21,248 nt of DNA. It comes from JBFLVN01 sp040758475. GTDB lineage: Bacteria; JAGRBM01. Under the pieces are notes generated by a model. The model was not told the DNA's origin. It saw only the letters and a list, made by a program, of their open reading frames with translations, and ran no database searches. Made by a program: the position numbers and the translations under genes. The stretch's first letter is position 1, and each line of letters opens with the position of its first letter. Of the stretch, positions 15,334 to 21,248 are shown piece after piece. Location of the stretch: the NCBI GenBank assembly GCA_040758475.1, contig JBFLVN010000027.1, forward strand, positions 1-21,248, read 5' to 3'.

Positions 15334-16893
15334 ATGCGAACGGCCCTTTTCTTCTCCGTCCTCGCGGTCCTTCTATCCGCTTGTACGCAGGCACCGCCTC
15401 CACCATCCGCCCCCGCGGGCCCAAGGCGCCTCGCCCTCGCTTTCACGGGAAACGGCCTTGGGACGATCGACCCCTGCGGGTGCGTGGACCGGCAACGCGG
15501 GGGTCTCGCCCGCCGGGCGACGGTCCTCTCCAAGCTCCGCCAGGATTATCCGGAACTTCTTTACGTGGATTACGGCAATACGCTCTTCGCCACGAACGAA
15601 CTCACGGACCTGGAAAAAGACCAGAAGACCCAGAAAGCCAAACTCATCGTCCAGGCCCTCGGAGAGATGAAGCTTGCCGCTTACTCCGTGGGAGGGAACG
15701 ATCTGGCGGGCGGGTGGGAAGTTCTCCGAAGTATTCTTGCAGACGCCAAGTTCCCTGTCCTGAGCGCCAATCTCTACGACGCGAAGACGGGTTCTCCTTT
15801 ATTCCAGCCCTGGGCGGTCGTGGAGACGGGCGGAATCCGCCTGGGAATTACGGCGACGAGCGACGCGGGTGACGGCGTGCAAATCCCGGAAGGGATCCAA
15901 ATCCGCCCGGCGGCCGAGAGCGTGGCCGCGATCCTCCCGGAACTGAGGGCCAAGTCGGATAAAGTCGTCGTCTTATACCGGGGGGCAGTCCAAGAAAGAA
16001 TCAAAATCGCCCGGATGGACGGCGTGGATATCCTCGCCGGTTTTCCGGATCATGCGGGAGGGCACGCGCGGGCGGAGGGAAACGCCATCCTCGCCGCCAC
16101 CTCCGGCCGGGGTGAGAGCGTCGGATTTCTTTCCTTCCTCCTGGACGGAGGGAAGAAAGGCTACGTCCGCGAGGACGAAGAGCGCGCGGCGCGCATCGAA
16201 GCCGAATTAGCGGGGGAGAAGGCCGCCGAGGCCCGGAAGAACGGCAATGAAAAAGCCGCCGCCGTCCAGGAAGCCAAGGCCCGGGATTACCGGGTCCGGC
16301 TCGAAGAAATGTCCTCGAAGATTCCCTTTGAAATCCGCTTCATCGATGTGTCGGAAGAAACACCCCAGGACAGCGGCGTCCACCTCCTCGTCGATCATTT
16401 CCGCCGCCAGCAGGAGCAGGCCGCGACACTCCTCTACGGAGAGAGCCGCGATCTCTACACCCGGGAGGAGGGCCGCTTCGCGGGGGCCGAAAGCTGCCGG
16501 ACCTGCCATCTCCCCCAGTACGACAATTGGCTAAATACCCGGCACGCCCACGCTTTCGATACGCTGGCCAAAACCCACCAGACATCGGACCAGGAGTGCC
16601 TCTCCTGCCACACGACGGGATACTTGAACGACGGGGGCTTCCAGGGAGCCTACGCACCCCTCCTCTTCCGCAACGTCCAGTGCGAATCCTGCCACGGCCC
16701 GGCGGCTACGCACGTGCGGACGCCCCGCGAAGTGAAACCCCCTCGCAAGGTCAACCCCGTCACTTGCATCAAGTGCCATGGCGTCAAGCACGAAGAGACG
16801 TTCAAATTCGCGGAAGCCCTGCCCATCGTCGCCTGTCCGGTGGCGAAGATATTCGGGGACGGAGAAGGGGCGGGAAATCCGCCGAAGAAGTAG
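15334..16893 (+). CDS. Lipoprotein fusion: 5'-nucleotidase-like metallophosphatase domain plus tetraheme cytochrome c
   Basis: The 519-residue product has a clear lipoprotein signal (LLSAC, C17) and a Pro-rich linker. Residues about 30-300 resemble the calcineurin-like 5'-nucleotidase/metallophosphatase family (FTGNGLGTIDPCGCVDRQRGG, then LLYVDYGNTLFA and YSVGGNDLAGG). The usual metal ligands look degraded: there is no DXH, GD is replaced by GN, and GNH(D/E) is replaced by GND. A charged, coiled-coil-like stretch (about 285-330) follows. The C-terminal domain has four CXXCH heme sites: CRTCH (388-392), CLSCH (422-426), CESCH (450-454) and CIKCH (478-482). Its GAESCRTCHLPQYDNW and GFQGAYAPLLFRNVQCESCHGP segments resemble cytochrome c554-type proteins. 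A periplasmic electron-transfer or sensory role is inferred. The start has no nearby ribosome site; TAAACT at 15321-15326 is placed for a leaderless transcript. It converges with the next gene, 2 nt apart. Confidence 0.85.
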   Translation: MRTALFFSVLAVLLSACTQAPPPPSAPAGPRRLALAFTGNGLGTIDPCGCVDRQRGGLARRATVLSKLRQDYPELLYVDYGNTLFATNELTDLEKDQKTQKAKLIVQALGEMKLAAYSVGGNDLAGGWEVLRSILADAKFPVLSANLYDAKTGSPLFQPWAVVETGGIRLGITATSDAGDGVQIPEGIQIRPAAESVAAILPELRAKSDKVVVLYRGAVQERIKIARMDGVDILAGFPDHAGGHARAEGNAILAATSGRGESVGFLSFLLDGGKKGYVREDEERAARIEAELAGEKAAEARKNGNEKAAAVQEAKARDYRVRLEEMSSKIPFEIRFIDVSEETPQDSGVHLLVDHFRRQQEQAATLLYGESRDLYTREEGRFAGAESCRTCHLPQYDNWLNTRHAHAFDTLAKTHQTSDQECLSCHTTGYLNDGGFQGAYAPLLFRNVQCESCHGPAATHVRTPREVKPPRKVNPVTCIKCHGVKHEETFKFAEALPIVACPVAKIFGDGEGAGNPPKK

Positions 16894-16895
16894 GC

Positions 16896-18314
16896 TTATT
16901 CCGTAATCAATTCGTCAATGACGTGGGAGAGGTCTTCGAGGCTCCCGCAGTGGTAGGTTTTGTCCACGTAGGGAAGGTACTTGAGCATCTCCGAATCGCC
17001 ATAACCCCAGGAGGAGCGGGATTCGGGATTGAGCCATACGACGCTTTTGGCCTTGTTCTGGATTTCCCGCAGGACCCACTCGTTCGCTTTGTTGTAATTG
17101 TTCCGGCCGTCGCCGATCACGATGACGTGGGTCTTTTCCGACCGGATGGCCGAGAAGTGGTCCCGGTGGAACATCTCGAAGGCGAGGCCGTAGTTCGAAT
17201 GGGCGTAGGTGTTCACCACGTCGCCCCAGAGGGATTTCTCGATGGCCTGGGTGATCTCGAATTCCTGGAAGAGCCTCGTCGCTTCGCCTAGTTCCGCCAC
17301 AAAGACGAAGCTCCGGACCCGGTTGAAGAGCTCCTGAAGGCTGAAGACGAACTGAAGGAAGAAGCGGGAAACGTTCCGCACGGAGTCCGAAATATCGCAC
17401 AGGACCACGATGTCCGGCTTGTCGATCACCCGGTCGTTGAATACGAGTTCGAAGGGGACGCCCCCGTGCTGCATGTTCTTGCGGATGGTCTTTTTGACGT
17501 CGAACTTGCCGCGCTTCAAATGCTTGCGCTTGATCTGGATGAGGCTTTTGAGGCGCTCAGCCAGGCGCTGCACCACATCCTTCATCCGCTGCACGTCCTC
17601 GGCGGAGAGCTGGTAGAGCGGGCGGTTCAAAAGGTGCGAGTCCCGCATCTTGTTCAGATCTTCGTAGTGGTGGAGTTCCAGCTGCCGCTGGACGAATTCT
17701 CGCACCGCTTCCCGCAGGCGCTCCAAACGCGCTTCCAGGTGGCGGAAGATTTCTTCGAGCTTGTCCTCGGGCATCCCCTTCCCTTTGAGGCGCTCTTTGA
17801 GCTTATTAAGCTCAACCTCCACGCCGTCCAGGTTCAAAGCCTGCCGGATACGGTTGGCCACGCGCCCGAGCTGGAGGACGTTCTGCACTTCCCCGATGTT
17901 GGCTTCCTCGGAAGCCTCCCGGATCATCTGCTCGATCTTGGAGCGATCGCCACGCAGCAAAGCATCCGTGAGTTCGGAGAGTTCCCCTTCCAGTTCGGAA
18001 ATGGTCCCTTGAAGGAGCTTGGAGAGATTCTCGAGCTCGGGGGTTCCACCCTTCAGAAGCCGGTTGGCCAGGTCTTCCGTGGGATCGCCCAGGACTTCCC
18101 CGAGTTGCGAGAAATAGAGATCGAAGAGTTCGTCGAAGGGACGCACGTCGATGCGGCGCTTTACGAGGGCGCCCCGGAGGGCGTCTTTCACGACGCCGCG
18201 CTCTTCGAGGGCGATTTCTTCTAAAACCTGGAGAGCATCGATGGACTCGGCCGCCGATACACGGATGCCGTTTTTCCGGAGGATGCCGACGAATTCGAGG
18301 ATCTTGTCGTCCAT
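16896..18314 (-). CDS. CoxE-like von Willebrand factor A domain protein
   Basis: The 472-residue protein has a helical, strongly charged N-terminal half (residues 1-270, with LEG/ELSEL and heptad-like runs) and a C-terminal VWA domain. The MIDAS motif DISDS gives D307, S309 and S311; IGDGRNNYN (400-408) supplies the later acidic position. This arrangement fits the CoxE-like family, which works with a MoxR AAA+ ATPase in maturing metalloenzymes such as CO dehydrogenase or in remodelling protein complexes. Its partner ATPase lies immediately upstream, 10 nt away, with GGAAG before the ATG. No cox structural genes are present in the window, so the client protein is unknown. Confidence 0.88.
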   Translation of the reverse strand: MDDKILEFVGILRKNGIRVSAAESIDALQVLEEIALEERGVVKDALRGALVKRRIDVRPFDELFDLYFSQLGEVLGDPTEDLANRLLKGGTPELENLSKLLQGTISELEGELSELTDALLRGDRSKIEQMIREASEEANIGEVQNVLQLGRVANRIRQALNLDGVEVELNKLKERLKGKGMPEDKLEEIFRHLEARLERLREAVREFVQRQLELHHYEDLNKMRDSHLLNRPLYQLSAEDVQRMKDVVQRLAERLKSLIQIKRKHLKRGKFDVKKTIRKNMQHGGVPFELVFNDRVIDKPDIVVLCDISDSVRNVSRFFLQFVFSLQELFNRVRSFVFVAELGEATRLFQEFEITQAIEKSLWGDVVNTYAHSNYGLAFEMFHRDHFSAIRSEKTHVIVIGDGRNNYNKANEWVLREIQNKAKSVVWLNPESRSSWGYGDSEMLKYLPYVDKTYHCGSLEDLSHVIDELITE

Positions 18315-18324
18315 GGAACTTCCG

Positions 18325-19293
18325 TCAGTTCAGGAAATCTTTCTTTTCCTGTTCCGGCACCACGATCCCCGCCTGCTCGGCCCGCTTCTTGGCGACGAAA
18401 TGCTCGAGTTCGCGCTGGGCCTTCTGGATGTCTCCCTCGTATTTGAGGATCGTGTTGAGGGTCGCCTGCACCTGCTCTTCCCCAAGGCCCTTGGCGTTCA
18501 GAAGCGTAAGGGCCCGGGCCCAATCGAGGGTCTCGGAGATGGACGGGGTCTTCTTCAAATCTTTCTTGCGAATTTCCTGCACGAATTCGACTAGTTCCTT
18601 GAGGAGCTTCTCTCCGGCTTCCGGAACCTTGAGGCGAACGATCTCGAGTTCCCGCGAGAGATCGGGGAAATCGATGTAGAGGTGGAGGCACCGGCGCTTG
18701 ATGGCGTCGGAGAGCTCCCGGGCGTTGTTGGACGTGAGCACCACGAAGGGTGTGTGCTTGGCCTTGATCGTCCCGATTTCCGGCACGGAAACCTGGAAAT
18801 CGGAGAGGACTTCGAGAAGAAACGCTTCGAACTCCGAATCGGCCTTGTCGATTTCGTCGATCAGAAGAACGGTGGGTTCCTTCGATTCGATGGCCTTGAG
18901 GAGGGGCCGGGGCAGGAGGAACTTTTCACTGAAGAACACATCGTCTTGCTTGTAGATACGGTTTACCGCTTCATCGAGGGTCTTCGCCCCGGTCATCACT
19001 TCCCCGATCTTGTCCTTGAGAATCTGGGTATAGAGGAGCTGCTTGGAGTATTCCCACTCGTAAAGAGCCTTGGCTTCGTCCAAACCTTCGTAGCACTGAA
19101 GGCGGATGAGCTCGCGGCCCGAGGCCTGGGCGATCATCTTGGCCAAGTCCGTCTTGCCGACGCCTGCCGGGCCTTCCACCAGGATAGGCTTGCCGAGCTT
19201 GTCGGCCAGATAGACGAGCGTCCCGATCCGCCGGTCGGCGATGTATTTCTGCTTGCTTAATTTCTCGATGACGTTGTCGATGGAGGAAAACAT
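18325..19293 (-). CDS. MoxR/CoxD-type AAA+ ATPase
   Basis: The 322-residue protein has Walker A GPAGVGKT (41-48), Walker B TVLLIDEIDKAD (141-152), sensor 1 asparagines in LTSNNAREL (186-194) and an arginine-finger candidate in AIKRRC (197-202). MoxR ATPases of the CoxD branch use ATP to remodel target proteins together with a VWA partner, here encoded just downstream. The C-terminal region is a helical, charged tail. AAGGAG lies about 6 nt before the ATG, and a plausible promoter is found 32-61 nt upstream. The gene leads a two-gene minus-strand operon divergent from arsR. Confidence 0.92.
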   Translation of the reverse strand: MFSSIDNVIEKLSKQKYIADRRIGTLVYLADKLGKPILVEGPAGVGKTDLAKMIAQASGRELIRLQCYEGLDEAKALYEWEYSKQLLYTQILKDKIGEVMTGAKTLDEAVNRIYKQDDVFFSEKFLLPRPLLKAIESKEPTVLLIDEIDKADSEFEAFLLEVLSDFQVSVPEIGTIKAKHTPFVVLTSNNARELSDAIKRRCLHLYIDFPDLSRELEIVRLKVPEAGEKLLKELVEFVQEIRKKDLKKTPSISETLDWARALTLLNAKGLGEEQVQATLNTILKYEGDIQKAQRELEHFVAKKRAEQAGIVVPEQEKKDFLN

Positions 19294-19324
19294 TCGCGCT
19301 CCTTGCTCAACCCCTATTGGATGC

Positions 19325-19354
19325 AGTCTAAGGACCCGGCGATTCGCAAGTCAA
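19325..19354 (-). promoter_or_regulatory. Predicted promoter of the MoxR-CoxE operon
   Basis: Read on the minus strand, a -35 hexamer TTGACT (19354-19349) and a -10 hexamer TAGACT (19330-19325) are 18 bp apart. Transcription would start near 19318, about 25 nt before the MoxR ATG, which leaves room for the AAGGAG site. The match is good at -35 and moderate at -10. Confidence 0.5.
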
Positions 19355-19368
19355 TGAACGGTTGTTCA
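19355..19368. promoter_or_regulatory. Inverted repeat abutting the MoxR promoter, candidate TetR-type operator
   Basis: TGAAC (19355-19359) and GTTCA (19364-19368) form a perfect inverted repeat around GGTT, directly next to the -35 hexamer of the predicted MoxR promoter. The shape resembles operators of TetR-family repressors. No such regulator is encoded in the window. The regulator and the direction of control are unknown. Confidence 0.35.
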
Positions 19369-19443
19369 GTGAAGTAAGCGGCGGTCATTCCACGCTGCCC
19401 TTACCGCTGGGGAGAAGTATTCCACAAAAATCCCCTTTCGTCC

Positions 19444-19471
19444 TTGACGAAAAGGATGTGGCGATTATATT
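19444..19471 (+). promoter_or_regulatory. Predicted arsR-arsM promoter
   Basis: A -35 TTGACG (19444-19449) and a -10 TATATT (19466-19471) are 16 bp apart. The expected start of transcription coincides with the arsR ATG at 19478, implying a leaderless mRNA. No Shine-Dalgarno is visible before that ATG. The -35 hexamer overlaps a small perfect dyad TTCGTC/GACGAA (19437-19451). Confidence 0.55.
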
Positions 19472-19488
19472 TGCATTATGACGCAAAT
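19469..19488. promoter_or_regulatory. Candidate ArsR operator
   Basis: ATTTGC (19469-19474) and GCAAAT (19483-19488) form a perfect inverted repeat around an 8-nt centre that contains the arsR start codon. It overlaps the end of the -10 hexamer and the predicted transcription start, an ideal place for ArsR to repress its own operon until arsenite releases it. That ArsR is the binder is an inference from position. Confidence 0.55.
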
Positions 19489-19897
19489 GAGCAAAAAACC
19501 GGAAAAGAAGGCGCCCGGCAAAATAGAAGCCTCCGCCTGTTGCGGCCCGGCCCTGGGGGAAACCCTCTCCCCTAAGCTCTTTAAAGCCCTCTCGGACCCC
19601 GCCCGGCTCGCCATCCTCGCGCGCCTCGCCGCCCAAGGCGGAGAGGCCACGACCGTGAGTGAAGTCGCTTCCTGCTGCCCCACGGACATTTCGGTGGTCT
19701 CCCGGCACCTCGCCCAGCTTCGAGAGGCGGGCGCCGTCTCGGCCGAAAAGCAGGGCCGGGAAGTTTATTACCGGGCCTGCTGCTCGGAACTCGCGTCGGC
19801 GCTCCGCCAGATCGCCGACGCCCTGGACGCTTGTTGTCTCCCTTCGCCTGGAAAGCGGCGAAGCCAAGGACCCGCAAAGGAGGGCTCCAAGTCATGA
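19478..19897 (+). CDS. arsR: ArsR/SmtB-family arsenic-responsive repressor
   Basis: The 139-residue protein has the winged-helix order of the ArsR family: LFKALSDPARLAILARL (34-50), recognition region DISVVSRHLAQLREAGAV (70-87), and wing KQGREVYYRA (91-100). Four vicinal cysteine pairs are present: C21-C22, C66-C67 (in SCCPTD, just before the recognition helix), C101-C102 and C119-C120. The E. coli-type CVC site is absent, so the arsenite-sensing cysteines are probably among these pairs. Releasing DNA upon binding As(III) would turn on arsM, whose ATG overlaps the arsR stop. The start is the first ATG at 19478, or the ATG nine nt later; neither has a ribosome binding site. The Lys-rich N- and C-terminal tails extend past the normal family core of about 100 residues. 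Confidence 0.92.
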   Translation: MTQMSKKPEKKAPGKIEASACCGPALGETLSPKLFKALSDPARLAILARLAAQGGEATTVSEVASCCPTDISVVSRHLAQLREAGAVSAEKQGREVYYRACCSELASALRQIADALDACCLPSPGKRRSQGPAKEGSKS

Positions 19898-20730
19898 GCA
19901 ATGCTGATTCCGTACGATCCCAGGTCTCTGAAACCTACGCCCGGGCGATCACCACGCCCAAAACCGGGGGCTGCTGCGGCCCCTCGCAAGCCGGCTCCAC
20001 CTGCGGCTCGACGGCCGTGCTGGGCTATAGCCCCGGCGAAATCGCCACGATCCCCGTGGAAGCCGCTACGAGTTCCTTTGGCTGCGGAAATCCCCTGGCC
20101 TTCAACCAGGTCCAGGAGGGGCAGACCGTCCTCGACTTGGGTTCGGGCGCCGGGATGGACCTTCTCCTGGCCGCCAAGAAAGTCGGCCCCAAGGGCCGCG
20201 CCATCGGCGTGGACATGACGGATGAGATGATCGCCGCCGCCCGCAAGAACATCACTGCCGCGGGCGCCGCGAACGCCGAGGTCCGCAAGGGGATTATCGA
20301 AAACCTCCCCGTCGAGAACGGCACCGTGGATTGGGTGATTTCCAACTGCGTCATCAATCTTTCCCCCGAAAAGCCCAAGGTTTTTTCCGAAATCGCCCGG
20401 GTCCTCAAATCCGGCGGACACTTCTCCATTTCCGACATCGTGGTGGAGGATTTCCCCGAAGCGCTCCGGAGCAACGTGGCCCTCTACGGCGCCTGCGTCG
20501 CCGGAGCAGTGAGCGAAAAGGAATACCTGGCGGGCCTTCGGGCGGCCGGCCTCGAAGACGTCGCGATCGTCGAGAAAACGCCCTATGGCGCCGACTTCAT
20601 CCGGTCGTTCCTCGCATCGGCCGAATCACCGGTGCCAGAGCTAGGCAAGAACACCGCCTTCGTCGACGAGATCGCGAACCGCTTCGCGGCCAAAGTGGCG
20701 AGCATCCGAGTCACGGGCCGCAAGGCCTAA
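19894..20730 (+). CDS. arsM: Arsenite S-adenosylmethionine methyltransferase
   Basis: This 278-residue methyltransferase has AdoMet motif I VLDLGSGAGMDLLLAA (79-94) and the acidic motif II GVDMTDEM (105-112). It carries the three cysteines that coordinate As(III) in ArsM enzymes: C64 in FGCGNPLAF, C152 in ISNCVINL and C201 in YGACVAGA. N-terminal cysteines C27, C28 and C37 may assist arsenic delivery. The enzyme converts As(III) to methylated species, some volatile, in the cytoplasm using AdoMet and thiols. It follows arsR with an ATGA overlap (19894-19897) and a strong AGGAGG about 10 nt before the ATG, so it is co-regulated by ArsR. Its TAA overlaps the convergent glycosyltransferase stop. 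Confidence 0.95.
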   Translation: MSNADSVRSQVSETYARAITTPKTGGCCGPSQAGSTCGSTAVLGYSPGEIATIPVEAATSSFGCGNPLAFNQVQEGQTVLDLGSGAGMDLLLAAKKVGPKGRAIGVDMTDEMIAAARKNITAAGAANAEVRKGIIENLPVENGTVDWVISNCVINLSPEKPKVFSEIARVLKSGGHFSISDIVVEDFPEALRSNVALYGACVAGAVSEKEYLAGLRAAGLEDVAIVEKTPYGADFIRSFLASAESPVPELGKNTAFVDEIANRFAAKVASIRVTGRKA

Positions 20731-21248
20731 CGGCGCCGGAGCCGCCCAAGGGCGGCAATCGCCCACGCCGGGGCTTTTTCCGGAAAGGCCTGGTGGGTGA
20801 TAAAAAGCGCCTGATTCAAGACCCAGTTTCTAAATAACCCGTTCTGCTCGTAGCGCCGGGGGCTCGTCCCCAGGCGTTCGGGCAGGACGGTTATTTTCCC
20901 GTAGTGGGAGAGCCGTTTCATCAGATCGAGATCGGGAAGAAGAGGCCCTTCCCGAAAGCCTCCGAGGCGCTCGAAGTCTTCCCGCCGCAGAAAGATCCCC
21001 TGGTCCCCCATGGGAAGCCCAAGGCGCCTTCCCCGAAAATTCGCCCCCGCCGAGAGAATTTTCCACCGAAGTTCCTCTCCGTAATCGAGCGTAAATCCTC
21101 CGCCCGCGCTCCCAGGCTCCTGGAGCGCACGCTCGATCGGCTGGAATAGATTTTCAAGCAACCGGGAATCGGCGGGAAGAAAGAAAAGGATATCCCCCTT
21201 CGCCTCTTGGGCGCCGCGGTTTAATTGCCGGATGAGCCCGCCTTCTTG
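20727..21248 (-). CDS. Family 2 glycosyltransferase, TIGR04283-like, 5' truncated by window edge
   Basis: The frame is open to the window end; 173 C-terminal residues plus TAG are present. The segment GLIRQLNRGAQEAKGDILFF and the following LPADSR match the layout of the TIGR04283 transferases (rSAM/selenodomain-associated transferase 2), where the equivalent of ADS is usually an HADTR metal/nucleotide site. Downstream, GDQGIFLRREDFERLGGF and PDLDLMKRLSHYGKITVLP followed by TSPRRYEQNG complete the family pattern. The substrate is unknown for this group. The N-terminal nucleotide-binding portion is missing from view. The gene converges on arsM with a 4-nt stop-stop overlap and no visible terminator. 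Confidence 0.82.
   Translation of the reverse strand, partial: QEGGLIRQLNRGAQEAKGDILFFLPADSRLLENLFQPIERALQEPGSAGGGFTLDYGEELRWKILSAGANFRGRRLGLPMGDQGIFLRREDFERLGGFREGPLLPDLDLMKRLSHYGKITVLPERLGTSPRRYEQNGLFRNWVLNQALFITHQAFPEKAPAWAIAALGRLRRR

Noticed and set aside
1..21248. CRISPR arrays, tRNA/rRNA genes, riboswitches and insertion sequences
   Set aside because: I saw no regularly spaced direct repeats, cloverleaf-like or ribosomal sequence, conserved riboswitch core or transposase motifs on either strand.

Overview
The window is about 21.2 kb of GC-rich (roughly 60-65%), densely packed bacterial DNA with no tRNA, rRNA, CRISPR array or insertion sequence that I can see. Lipoprotein signal peptides, a tetraheme cytochrome lipoprotein, an SppA protease, an HpnA-type hopanoid epimerase and a CoxD/CoxE-like pair suggest a Gram-negative, probably uncultured lineage with periplasmic electron transport and isoprenoid membrane lipids. 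Deltaproteobacteria-like, Nitrospirota or NC10/Tectomicrobia-type groups would all fit; the sequence alone does not settle the taxon. Most genes abut or overlap their neighbour by 4 nt (ATGA/GTGA), so operons are tight.

Layout. (1) 1-3277: a phage-type terminase large subunit cut by the window start, a cluster of GC-rich palindromes, then a full-length SppA signal peptide peptidase. (2) 3311-3999: a MazE-like/MazF (PemK) toxin-antitoxin operon with a recognisable promoter and an operator of alternating half-sites. (3) 4011-6905, minus strand: a translationally coupled four-gene operon of unrecognised envelope proteins: a single-span anchored protein, an exported lipoprotein with a protein-isoaspartate-methyltransferase (PCMT)-like fold, a small exported CX6C protein reminiscent of the DsbD alpha domain, and a DUF4124-type protein with three membrane spans. 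(4) 7012-15293, plus strand: a 1328-residue Ig-like lipoprotein, two GT4-type glycosyltransferases, HpnA-type epimerase and a DUF422/CruF-like carotenoid (isoprenoid) protein. (5) 15334-16893: a lipoprotein fusing a degenerate 5'-nucleotidase-like metallophosphatase domain to a four-heme c-type cytochrome domain. (6) 16896-19354, minus strand: a MoxR/CoxD AAA+ ATPase and its CoxE-like VWA partner. (7) 19437-20730: an arsR-arsM arsenic methylation operon with a promoter/operator that overlaps the start codon. (8) 20727-21248, minus strand: the C-terminal part of a TIGR04283-like family 2 glycosyltransferase cut by the window end.

How they work together: the modules are mostly independent. The arsR-arsM pair is a self-contained detoxification unit, the MoxR-CoxE pair is a metal-enzyme or complex maturation unit without its client nearby, and the glycosyltransferase/hpnA/DUF422 run suggests synthesis of glycosylated isoprenoid or cell-surface material. 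The least explained parts are the four-gene minus-strand envelope operon and the metallophosphatase-cytochrome fusion. All functional calls come from motif reading, without database searches.
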